Origin: Chitinophaga filiformis
Lineage (GTDB): Bacteria; Bacteroidota; Bacteroidia; Chitinophagales; Chitinophagaceae
NCBI RefSeq assembly: GCF_023100805.1
Contig: NZ_CP095855.1
Span: forward strand, 6,737,001-6,801,000
Reading direction: 5' to 3'
DNA length: 64,000 bases
The notes under the pieces are model-generated. The model searched no databases, was not told the origin of the DNA, and saw only the letters and a list, made by a program, of their open reading frames with translations. The position numbers were made by a program, and so were the translations under genes. Of the stretch, positions 17,762-25,384 are shown piece after piece (positions within the stretch are counted from its first letter, which is position 1; each line of letters opens with the position of its first letter).

Positions 17762-18426
17762 ACAGAAATACCAAATTAATTTGCTGGGCCTTTTCTATCA
17801 GTTTTGCCGGTTCCCTGCCCTTAGGCACCTTAAACCTTAGCGTGGCCAATTATACATTACATCATGATCTGACAGGCGCAATAGGATTCTCTGCCGCCGC
17901 CATAGCAGTAGAAATAATCATCGTCCGGCTATCCCTGCTGGCCGTCAGCATACTTGCGGGAATAAAGCGTTTCTATACGTTGTTCAAATCACTTATCTGC
18001 CTCATATTAATAGCCATGGCTATTAATATGTTCATTACAAGCGGCGGCATATCAGGGGATGCGCACCCTGTCATCAGCCTGCATCCCGTGTTGGCAGGTT
18101 TGATATTAAGCGTTGTCAATCCCTTGCACCTGCCATTCTGGATGGGCTGGACGGCGGTATTGCGATCTAAGGGCATCCTGGAACAAAGCTCCTCCGCCTA
18201 TAACAGGCTGATTGCTGGCATAGGCGCCGGTACCGCTCTTGCCTTCACCGCATATGGTACTATCGGCAGTTACCTGATTAGCCTGATAGGCCGGCAGCAG
18301 GAAAGACTGAACTTAATGATGGGTATTGGCTTTTTGCTTACGGCATTGGTACAAATATTTAAAATGTTGCCAGCATGGAAGAAAGGCGTTTACAGGGAAA
18401 ACTCGGGGACTGATAGTATAGTGTAG
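17758..18426 (+). CDS. LysE-family exporter
   Basis: A 222-residue integral membrane protein with about six hydrophobic segments. The opening SFAGSLPLGTLNLSVANYTL is the LysE/RhtB-type N-terminus, and SVVNPLHLPFWMGW recalls their central NP motif. Family members export amino acids or similar small molecules. It is coupled to the ATP-grasp fusion gene by an ATGA overlap, so it could export that enzyme's product; this is inference. Confidence 0.82.
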   Translation: MNRNTKLICWAFSISFAGSLPLGTLNLSVANYTLHHDLTGAIGFSAAAIAVEIIIVRLSLLAVSILAGIKRFYTLFKSLICLILIAMAINMFITSGGISGDAHPVISLHPVLAGLILSVVNPLHLPFWMGWTAVLRSKGILEQSSSAYNRLIAGIGAGTALAFTAYGTIGSYLISLIGRQQERLNLMMGIGFLLTALVQIFKMLPAWKKGVYRENSGTDSIV

Positions 18427-18796
18427 GATTATTGCGGGTTACTGCGCAGAATACAAGTTTGGAAGTAATAGCGGGACCACCGGAACAGATAGTATTCGTA
18501 AAGAGGTGCGCCATATGTGGGGCTTGTCCTACAAGGGCGAGCTCTATAAGTATGATGGCGGCGAACTGATACCGATAGAACGTAAAGGCAATGCCTTTGT
18601 ACTGTCCAAATACATGGAAGATATTAACAGGAGGAACAGGGCTATATTCTGGAACTCATTTGCATTTGGGGCGACAGGTGGAATCATTACCTATTCATAT
18701 ACACAGGTACACACAGCGACGGCAATGCCGGCTATTATACGTTTAGGTCCGGAGGCAACGGCATTGGATGTGGAGAGCGGGGATCTGGTGTTTTGA
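18422..18796 (+). pseudogene. N-terminally truncated hypothetical gene remnant
   Basis: An open frame with protein-like composition runs from 18422 to the stop at 18796 (AEYKFGSNSGTTGTDSIRKE, then YKGELYKYDGGELIPIERKG and FWNSFAFGATGGIITYSY). It has no start codon at its head and begins inside the end of the LysE-like gene, so the 5' part seems lost. A shortened product could start at GTG 18506 or ATG 18515. Family unknown; a hydrophobic glycine-rich segment lies near the end. Confidence 0.5.
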
Positions 18797-18805
18797 TGAA
18801 TATTT

Positions 18806-18834
18806 CTAAGGGGAGAGTTAAAGCTCCCCCTTAG
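18806..18834. terminator. Hairpin terminator between convergent genes
   Basis: CTAAGGGG and CCCCTTAG pair, with GAG/CTC extending the stem after a bulge around a TTAAAG loop. It lies 10 bases after the plus-strand remnant and is suited to end transcription from either side. Confidence 0.55.
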
Positions 18835-18866
18835 AGACAAATAAGTAAGTTCTTCGATCCATAAAA

Positions 18867-19058
18867 TCAATTTCTTTTACGAGCGCGATATCTATCCCAA
18901 ATTTCCAATAAGATACCCCCGGTGATAGCCGTTAATACAATAAAGATATCCCAGTCTTTGCGAAAAATAGCAGATAAAATTATAAATGGGATAGCATATG
19001 TCAATGTTCCGAAAATGAAAGAAATTATATTTGACTTTTTATCGCTACTCATAAACAA
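18867..19058 (-). CDS. Small two-helix membrane protein
   Basis: A 63-residue protein (61 from Met3) with two hydrophobic segments (about residues 10-27 and 35-52) and basic ends, including the terminal RYRARKRN. It begins 12 bases after the glycine-zipper lipoprotein gene and is likely its cotranscribed partner. No family recognised. A protective or localisation role for its neighbour is possible but unsupported. Confidence 0.55.
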   Translation of the reverse strand: MFMSSDKKSNIISFIFGTLTYAIPFIILSAIFRKDWDIFIVLTAITGGILLEIWDRYRARKRN

Positions 19059-19070
19059 TGGTCAATGTTT

Positions 19071-20111
19071 TTAAGGCTGCAATGGAGGTAAAGATTGCAA
19101 TTGTCTTTCTGCAATCATTAGCTTAATATATGGATCACCACTTTCTATACCAGCGATTTGCAGGGCTATCGGAATATTCGTTGTGTTCCAGTCAATAGCT
19201 TTTTTAACATAGTTCCAAAACGCCCCTCCGGCAGAACCAACAATAGCACCTCCCATCATTCCGACAAGGCCGCCTACAGCTGTACCTCCAACAGTTCCAA
19301 CACCGGGAATTGCAACGGTTCCACCCGTAAAACCAACCCAGGCACCCTTCACTGCACCACCGCCAGCTCCGATAATATCGGAGAAAATCACGTCTTTCCA
19401 ATCTATACCAGGACCACGCGCATTGTATCCATAGTAACTATTTGCTAAGCTCTCCCACTTACTCCTGTTCCGTTGCCAGTATCCGGCAGAATTGATACCA
19501 ACGCGGATCATAGTGACTAATATAACTTTTTCCAATGTATCCGACAAATAGGGTAATGTAGAATTAATAATATTCTCACCCTGTGTATTAATTTTTAGCG
19601 TATCAACATTGCTTTCAATGGCCACTTGAAAATTATTGATGCTAGTAGCGAGACGAGTACTAAAGGCCTTCCTATAGACGTATTTCATATAATCCGAAAC
19701 CCAATAACGATTGTGATCAAATAAAAAAACCTTAACGTCTAAACTGTCTTCAATAATTCCGGGACTAACTTTTGACAAGCTGTCCATGTTTAAATTCAGT
19801 TTTGTTTTCATAAACTGAATAGTGTATTGCGGTATAGGAGCAGCTAATGTTGGCGGTCCATTAGGGTTGGGTGGCTGCTGAATAATGCCAAACTCATTGA
19901 GACCTTCATTTATCCTACCATTATCAGACGCGATAAATTGCTCATAAACGAAATCAAGGCCCTCATCATGGTAATCTGCATATAAAGACATACCGGCATA
20001 AAACTCCATTTCAGTTTTTGGGTGTACATTGGATTGAGATTCTTTCGAACATGAGACAATTGAGGCCAATGTAGAAATGACGAGCATGCCATCTCGAAAT
20101 ACTTTTTTCAT
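19071..20111 (-). CDS. Lipoprotein with glycine-zipper segment
   Basis: A 346-residue exported lipoprotein. I choose the ATG at 20111 (MKKVFRDGMLVISTLASIVSC) because it gives a proper signal with lipobox ASIVSC; the longer frame to 20225 does not. Most of the protein is charged and helical without a family I recognise. Near residues 265-315 there is a strong glycine-rich hydrophobic stretch (GAGGGAVKGAWVGFTGG, IPGVGTVGGTAVGGLVGMMGG) like a glycine-zipper membrane-inserting hairpin, as in some colicin-like and toxin proteins. A small two-helix membrane protein follows 12 bases downstream. Confidence 0.65.
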   Translation of the reverse strand: MKKVFRDGMLVISTLASIVSCSKESQSNVHPKTEMEFYAGMSLYADYHDEGLDFVYEQFIASDNGRINEGLNEFGIIQQPPNPNGPPTLAAPIPQYTIQFMKTKLNLNMDSLSKVSPGIIEDSLDVKVFLFDHNRYWVSDYMKYVYRKAFSTRLATSINNFQVAIESNVDTLKINTQGENIINSTLPYLSDTLEKVILVTMIRVGINSAGYWQRNRSKWESLANSYYGYNARGPGIDWKDVIFSDIIGAGGGAVKGAWVGFTGGTVAIPGVGTVGGTAVGGLVGMMGGAIVGSAGGAFWNYVKKAIDWNTTNIPIALQIAGIESGDPYIKLMIAERQLQSLPPLQP

Positions 20112-20421
20112 TTTCAGGAGATTTATTAAATAAATAACAGGACAACATTTTAACATTAGTCGAGTGTATATTCGTCCATGCATAAGCTTTGGGGATCCAT
20201 TATTTCGTTGCTCTATACATTCCAAACTTAGGAGAAAACTTTCTTTATTTTCTGTATAAAAGGAAAATGAACAGAGATTGAACAGCCTCTATAAGAATGG
20301 TATTATCATTCCAATTCGGAAAGTAAAAAATCTATCATTACTGACTACATACAAACGGCTTCCTCTGTTTATAAGTGCGCAGAGGAAGCCGTTATTGTGT
20401 GGTTTAATTCAGGTGCATGCC
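20112..20421. other. Intergenic region with one hairpin
   Basis: The 310 bases between the lipoprotein start and the RidA stop hold no supported gene. They contain the terminator-like hairpin at 20354-20393 and the upstream region of the lipoprotein. Confidence 0.5.
20354..20393 (-). terminator. Hairpin terminator of the RidA operon
   Basis: A perfect 14-bp inverted repeat (AACGGCTTCCTCTG at 20354-20367, CAGAGGAAGCCGTT at 20380-20393) with a 12-base loop, placed 28 bases after the RidA stop on the minus strand. Confidence 0.75.
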
Positions 20422-20838
20422 CTATTTGCCGGCAATGACACTGATCTCGACATTCGCATTTTGCACAAGATCATTTACAGCTACGCAGGTCCTGGCAGGA
20501 TATGGTGAGTGGAAATATTGTTTGTAAACACTATTGAACTCATCGAAATGATCCAAACTGCGCAGATACACGGTTACACTCATTACCTGCGAAAGAGAGC
20601 TACCAGCCTGTTGTAAGATAGCGTCAACATTCTTTAGCGCCTGGTGTACCTCTTCACTAAATCCAACGTGCTGATGGTCTTTAGCTCCGATACCAATTTG
20701 TCCGGACACAAATACCAGTCCCTTATGCATTGTATAGTTACTAAATGGCCTGGTTTGAGCACTTGTCGTTTGTCCATGTGTAGTTATCGCGAACAGCGAT
20801 AATATACTGCTTATTGTTACTACTATAAATGTCTTCAT
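20422..20838 (-). CDS. Exported RidA (YjgF/YER057c) family protein
   Basis: A 138-residue protein from Met 20838 with a signal peptide (MKTFIVVTISSILSLFAITT then HGQ), unusual because most RidA proteins are cytoplasmic deaminases of reactive enamines/imines. The core has LVFVSGQIGIG, then YFHSPYPARTCVAV holding the substrate-binding Arg, and ends NANVEISVIAGK. An earlier ATG at 20853 overlaps the upstream peptidase gene. It is the last gene of an operon of exported hydrolases (MBL, M28 peptidase, RidA). Confidence 0.85.
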   Translation of the reverse strand: MKTFIVVTISSILSLFAITTHGQTTSAQTRPFSNYTMHKGLVFVSGQIGIGAKDHQHVGFSEEVHQALKNVDAILQQAGSSLSQVMSVTVYLRSLDHFDEFNSVYKQYFHSPYPARTCVAVNDLVQNANVEISVIAGK

Positions 20839-20842
20839 TTTC

Positions 20843-22348
20843 TTATAATCCATATTTGCATAAAAGGGCAGTCATGGCTGCCATAGCACCGGCGCCCATC
20901 GCTACTTCCCTGGGATTTATCTTATCGTAGGTATCCAGCGCTGAATGGTGGATATAAAACAGCCTGCTATCATCGCAATCGAGGCTAAGCAACGCTTTTG
21001 CCATTCCCTTCATAGGCACCAGGTCAACGCCGCGTTGTTGTGATTGTATGTCACCAGCTTTATAAGGCGCTAATAACAAAGCCCAGGCTTTGAACTTAGC
21101 TGTTACTTCGGGTGACGTTTCCAGTCTGAATCCCCTGGGCGTAAAGCCCCCGGCGTCAGACTCTATAGCCGCCACGTGATATTCGTTGCGTGCCCTTGCC
21201 TGTTCTGCGTACTTCACGCCGCCGTGCGCCCCTGCTTCTTCGTTCATATAAAGGATCACTCTCAGTGTCCTGGCCGGTTTTAGTCCCCTTGCTTTAAATG
21301 CTCTCAGCACTTCCATAGCCTGCACAAGGCCCGTGCCGTCATCGCTGGCGCCTTGCCCTACATCCCAGGTATCAATATGCGCTCCAACAGTTACAAACTC
21401 CTCCGGATGGCTTGCTCCTTTCAGTTCTGCAATGACGTTATACGAAAGCACATCCGGCAATTGTACACAGTTCATGCGCAGGGAGACCCGCAGTACAGGG
21501 TCCTTCTTCAATGCCTCACTTAGTTTGTCAGCACTATTTGTACTTAAAGCCGCAGCAGGGATTTTCTTCACCGAGGAGTCGTAGCTCATTGCACCAGTAT
21601 GAGGATAGTCGTCCTTTGCCAGGGTCAACGATCTGATCAGTGCCGCGGTCGCGCCTTTCTTCGATGCGGCAATAGCCCCCTGTGCCCGTTGATCGACCGC
21701 GGAGAGATAGGCCCTGAAGGTTTCCACTTCACGCGGGTCCATTGCCCTGTTGAAAAAAACAATTTTACCTTTTACCTGCTCTTCACTGAGTGAGGATAAT
21801 TCGGCCCAGGACCTTACTTCTACTACCTGCGCTGTTAGTGTTCCACCAGTTCCTACCGATCCGCCTAAAGCAGATACATCCAATTTTACTGTTCTTCTGC
21901 CGGCAGTAAAAGAAGCCGATTCCTTTTCACCTCTCACCCAATGCGGCACCATGACCGGCTGGAGATAAATGCTATCCGGACGATACCGGGACATTGTTGC
22001 TTTTACCCAGTCAACAGCCAGCTTTGCCTGTTGTGAACCTGCTATCCTTGCGCCGATGTGATAACTCAGGTACCGCAGGTTCGCATCCATTTCTTCACTT
22101 TGCAATATTTCATCGTACAGTTTGCGGATCATTAGCGAATCATCCTGAGAAGGCTGCTGTACGGCAACCGGATCATCCTGAGCAGGTCTTTGTGCGACAG
22201 CTGATTCATCCCCAATAGACTGCTGTACGGCTGCCGGATCATCCTGAGTAGATTGCTGTGCTGCAGCTGATGGAACCATTAAAGCAGTAACTGCGGAGAG
22301 GATAAAGCAACATGTGTACTGTCTGAGAAAATTAAATAGCTTTTTCAT
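20843..22348 (-). CDS. Exported M28-family zinc peptidase
   Basis: A 501-residue secreted aminopeptidase-like enzyme. The signal peptide ends VPSAAAQ, then four 11-residue repeats (QQSTQDDPAAV-type) form a spacer. The catalytic core from about residue 75 contains a PA insert and the di-zinc site: VGAHIDTWDVGQGASDDGTG (His, Asp) near 324 and MNEEAGAHGG (general-base Glu) near 370, with a late Asp and His in SLDCDDSRLFYIHH. I choose the start at 22348, 7 bases after the MBL gene, rather than the overlapping 22372. It probably degrades peptides in the periplasm or outside the cell. Confidence 0.88.
   Translation of the reverse strand: MKKLFNFLRQYTCCFILSAVTALMVPSAAAQQSTQDDPAAVQQSIGDESAVAQRPAQDDPVAVQQPSQDDSLMIRKLYDEILQSEEMDANLRYLSYHIGARIAGSQQAKLAVDWVKATMSRYRPDSIYLQPVMVPHWVRGEKESASFTAGRRTVKLDVSALGGSVGTGGTLTAQVVEVRSWAELSSLSEEQVKGKIVFFNRAMDPREVETFRAYLSAVDQRAQGAIAASKKGATAALIRSLTLAKDDYPHTGAMSYDSSVKKIPAAALSTNSADKLSEALKKDPVLRVSLRMNCVQLPDVLSYNVIAELKGASHPEEFVTVGAHIDTWDVGQGASDDGTGLVQAMEVLRAFKARGLKPARTLRVILYMNEEAGAHGGVKYAEQARARNEYHVAAIESDAGGFTPRGFRLETSPEVTAKFKAWALLLAPYKAGDIQSQQRGVDLVPMKGMAKALLSLDCDDSRLFYIHHSALDTYDKINPREVAMGAGAMAAMTALLCKYGL
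22127..22258 (-). repeat. Four 33-bp in-frame repeats in the M28 peptidase gene
   Basis: Four 11-codon units encode QQSTQDDPAAV, QQSIGDESAVA, QRPAQDDPVAV and QQPSQDDSLMI directly after the signal peptide. The DNA units share GGATCATCCTGA and CTGCTGTACGGC blocks, so this is a minisatellite liable to change copy number without breaking the frame. Confidence 0.8.
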
Positions 22349-22355
22349 ACACTGA

Positions 22356-23354
22356 TCATTGACCTGCACCACTTGTTGTATAATTAATAGGAAACCAGCG
22401 ATAGCCTTGCGCTGTCTTGCTTATATGCCCTATACCGGGAAAAGATATATGGTCTGCAGCTATCCAGTACCTGCCCTTTGCTGCATCCTCATAGGCTTTC
22501 TTTCTTGACTGAGCAGCTGCTGCGGGATCAACATCATATACGATCGTGACAGCAGGATCTACAAACTGCACCGCGGCTGAATGCATGATATCTCCCCAGA
22601 ACATTATTTTCTCGCCCTTACTTGTTACCTGGTAAAAGCTATGTCCCGGAGTGTGCCCCGGGCTGGCAACGGGAAGAATGCCGGGAAACAGCTCTTTCCC
22701 ATACTCATATGTTTTTACTTTCCCAGCTTTAAGATATGGCAGCATTTTCAGTCGCGCCTGATCGTAGTATGGTTTCAACCTGGCGGGTGCCCGGGCATAG
22801 CGCTCATCGCTCAGCCAAAAATCAGCTTCCGTTCTGCTAACATAGATATCTGCATTTGGAAACACCATCTTATCGCCTGCCATTAGGCCACCGGTATGAT
22901 CAGTGTGAATGTGCGTAACCAGGACTGCATCGATCTGCTCAGGTCTATAACCGGCACGGATCATGTTGGCGGGAAGATAACCAAGAGAGGGACCGTATAA
23001 CTCGGCAGTACCTGCATCCACGAGGATGAGCTTACCATTTATTTTAAGCAGGTAAGCATTCACAGATGCTTCTACCACCGGCGACTGAAAGTTTTGTTCC
23101 GTGAGTCTTTTAACTTCTCCCGGTTGGGTATTGGTCAGCAACTTCTCCAGCTCCTGGGGGACGCTTCCATCGGAGAATGCGATGATCTCGATATCGCCCA
23201 GTTTCATGTGATAACTGCCAGGCTGAACAAATACCCTTGCTGTATCCTGTGCAACAGCAGATGATACATCGCTCAGCGCGAGGCCTATCACTACAAAAAG
23301 GGACAGCATTAATTTCGGGAGGAAATGACTAAAACGAAGTTTTATTTTTTTCAT
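22356..23354 (-). CDS. Exported MBL-fold metallo-hydrolase
   Basis: A 332-residue secreted metallo-beta-lactamase-fold hydrolase. After a signal peptide (LALSDVSSAVAQ) the core shows the zinc motif THIHTDHTGG near residue 149, later SPGHTPGHSFYQ and AADHISFPGIGH. It is closely related to the second MBL gene at 24409-25356 (both have VEASVNAYL/VETSINAYL and LVDAG). The divergent HxlR gene starting at 23547 is its likely regulator. Family members include lactonases and other hydrolases; the substrate cannot be read from sequence. Confidence 0.88.
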   Translation of the reverse strand: MKKIKLRFSHFLPKLMLSLFVVIGLALSDVSSAVAQDTARVFVQPGSYHMKLGDIEIIAFSDGSVPQELEKLLTNTQPGEVKRLTEQNFQSPVVEASVNAYLLKINGKLILVDAGTAELYGPSLGYLPANMIRAGYRPEQIDAVLVTHIHTDHTGGLMAGDKMVFPNADIYVSRTEADFWLSDERYARAPARLKPYYDQARLKMLPYLKAGKVKTYEYGKELFPGILPVASPGHTPGHSFYQVTSKGEKIMFWGDIMHSAAVQFVDPAVTIVYDVDPAAAAQSRKKAYEDAAKGRYWIAADHISFPGIGHISKTAQGYRWFPINYTTSGAGQ

Positions 23355-23528
23355 TGTTGAATATTTTCCGGATATATTTTTATCAGATCATTATCTTCCT
23401 GCAGGCCTGACCAGGAAGACTTTTAAAACGGGTACAAAGCTATGCCGGTAGTGCATTTTTGACAAGTACGTACTTCATTATAGCATAGGGTTAAAATTGT
23501 CTCTATGCTCTATCCGGGTATTATTTTT

Positions 23529-23536
23529 TAATTTTG
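23529..23536 (+). promoter_or_regulatory. Candidate -7 promoter element for HxlR gene 1
   Basis: TAATTTTG fits the Bacteroidota TAnnTTTG element and lies 11 bases before the HxlR ATG at 23547. The same 192-base region must also contain the promoter of the divergent MBL gene. Confidence 0.4.
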
Positions 23537-23546
23537 CAGGCGTAAT

Positions 23547-23915
23547 ATGTTTGCAATGTTTGAGAGAAAGATTCCGAAGGATTTAGATTGCGGGATGGCC
23601 ATGATCATGGAAATTATCGGGGGCAAGTGGAAGCCCTGCCTGATCCATAACATCTGGCATGGTCACAGACGGCCGAGTGAATTGCAGCGGTTGAACCCCA
23701 AAGCGAGCCGGAGAGTGCTTTACCAGCAGCTCCAGGAACTGGAGGAACATGGCATTATTGAGCGGGTGATATATCCTGTACTCCCTCCGAAAGTGGAGTA
23801 TTTTTTAACTGAGTTAGGCAAGTCTTTATTGCCGGTCATCAGCGTGATGAATGAATGGGGAACACAGTACCTGGAGAACCCCGGCCAAAGGCCACTTTTA
23901 AAGAAGGAAGCATAA
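23547..23915 (+). CDS. HxlR-family transcriptional regulator 1
   Basis: A 122-residue winged-helix regulator. Family landmarks are IIGGKWKPCLIHNIW at the start, RRPSELQRLNPKASRRVLYQQLQELEEHGII across the HTH, and PPKVEYFLTELGKSLLPVI after the wing. It faces the exported MBL hydrolase (22356-23354) and probably controls it. A second HxlR gene lies immediately downstream on the opposite strand. Confidence 0.9.
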   Translation: MFAMFERKIPKDLDCGMAMIMEIIGGKWKPCLIHNIWHGHRRPSELQRLNPKASRRVLYQQLQELEEHGIIERVIYPVLPPKVEYFLTELGKSLLPVISVMNEWGTQYLENPGQRPLLKKEA

Positions 23916-23953
23916 AGCATTGAATGAATATAGCGTACATGATGCGCGATCTA

Positions 23954-24298
23954 TCAACGAGGCTTCTGGTTGGATGGAGCCGGATTATGCTTTTGGTTCC
24001 ACCTGGTCAGCATATTCAGAATAGGTAACAGCTCAAGTCCTTTTTGTGTCAGCGAATACTCCACCCGGGGAGGCACTTCATTAAACGCTTCCCGCATAAC
24101 GATCCCGTCTTCTTCCAGCTCCTTTAACTGCTCTGTAAGGACCTTCTTGCTGATAATACCCATCTTGGCGTGAATGATGCCAAAACGTACTTTCTTTTTA
24201 CCGATAGTATATATAATGATCGGCTTCCATTTGGTACCTATTGTTGCCATGGTCCTTGTCATAGGACAATTATGGCAAATAAAAATGTCGTTGTTCAT
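23954..24298 (-). CDS. HxlR-family transcriptional regulator 2
   Basis: A 114-residue winged-helix regulator with an N-terminal CHNCP motif, then ATIGTKWKPIIIYTIG, KKVLTEQLKELEEDGIV and PPRVEYSLTQKGLELLPIL. The CxxC could make it redox- or electrophile-responsive, as in other HxlR proteins, but this is inference. It diverges from the second MBL gene, with 110 bases between. Confidence 0.9.
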   Translation of the reverse strand: MNNDIFICHNCPMTRTMATIGTKWKPIIIYTIGKKKVRFGIIHAKMGIISKKVLTEQLKELEEDGIVMREAFNEVPPRVEYSLTQKGLELLPILNMLTRWNQKHNPAPSNQKPR

Positions 24299-24360
24299 TC
24301 TGGTTACTTTAACGTTACCACTATCTGCTTTCCCCTGCTACACCACCACTGCCTCAATAG

Positions 24361-24368
24361 TAACTTTG
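24361..24368 (+). promoter_or_regulatory. Candidate -7 promoter element for MBL gene 2
   Basis: TAACTTTG matches TAnnTTTG and lies 40 bases before the preferred MBL start at 24409. Confidence 0.4.
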
Positions 24369-24408
24369 CGTAACTAATATAATTATTATTTTGAAACGCA
24401 ACGATTTT

Positions 24409-25356
24409 ATGAAACAGCTGACACCTAAACTTTTGATTTTCTTATTGCTTTTTCAGTTCGCGACCATGCTGGCACAATCCCAACCGGCTCAGTCCGGGTA
24501 CTACAGAACAATGGTGGGGCAGGTAGAAGTGATCGCATTGTCTGACGGTACGGTGCCCGTTGATGCACACATGTTGCTGGGCAATAGCGCAGATATAGAC
24601 AGCCTGTTAAAAAGCGCCTACCTGAAACCTATGGTGGAGACTTCTATCAATGCTTATCTGATCAACAATGGCACACGGCATATTCTTGTTGATGCCGGCG
24701 CAGGAGAGCTATTTGGCGGCAAATACGGAGGACTACTCGTTCAAAGTCTTCGGCAGGTGGGATATCAGCCGGAACAGATCACAGACATTCTCATCACGCA
24801 TGTTCACCTGGACCATACCGGTGGCCTGGTCATGGACAACAAACTGGTCTTTCCGAATGCTACTATACATGTAGACAAGCACGATATTGATTTCTGGATG
24901 CAGCACCTGCAGGCGAAAGCTGATGATACAAGAGGCATCCATGCCAACAGACCGGCATTTATGACCTTAAAAACATACCTGGATGCCGGAAAGGTCAGTC
25001 CTTTTACAGGCCCTACTCAACTATTTGAAGGGATCAGTACCATTGAAACTCCCGGGCACACAGCAGGGCATACCCTCTTTGTGCTGGAAAGCAAGGGAGA
25101 GAAAATGGTGTTCTGGGGGGACCTGGTCCATATAGCAGAAGTACAACTGACGCTGCCGGACAATCCTGACGAATATGATTTCGACAAGGACAAGGCTGCC
25201 CGGCAGCGCGTCAGCTTATACAGGGAAGCTGCTGTGCAACAATACCTGGTGGCAGCAGATCATATCTCGTTTCCTGGTATTGGACGATTACGGCCACAGG
25301 GAAACAGTTACCAGTGGGTACCCCTGCACTATAGTATCCCTCCCATCATCAGATAG
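24409..25356 (+). CDS. Exported MBL-fold metallo-hydrolase, paralogue
   Basis: A 315-residue secreted MBL-fold protein from the ATG at 24409 (MKQLTPKLLIFLLLFQF, a clear signal). The zinc motif ITHVHLDHTGG is near residue 130, followed by TPGHTAGHTLF, and AADHISFPGIGR near the end. It is a paralogue of the gene at 22356-23354 and faces its own HxlR regulator, giving a mirrored arrangement. Confidence 0.88.
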   Translation: MKQLTPKLLIFLLLFQFATMLAQSQPAQSGYYRTMVGQVEVIALSDGTVPVDAHMLLGNSADIDSLLKSAYLKPMVETSINAYLINNGTRHILVDAGAGELFGGKYGGLLVQSLRQVGYQPEQITDILITHVHLDHTGGLVMDNKLVFPNATIHVDKHDIDFWMQHLQAKADDTRGIHANRPAFMTLKTYLDAGKVSPFTGPTQLFEGISTIETPGHTAGHTLFVLESKGEKMVFWGDLVHIAEVQLTLPDNPDEYDFDKDKAARQRVSLYREAAVQQYLVAADHISFPGIGRLRPQGNSYQWVPLHYSIPPIIR

Positions 25357-25384
25357 GATAACAGGGTGATATGGCAGACAGCCG

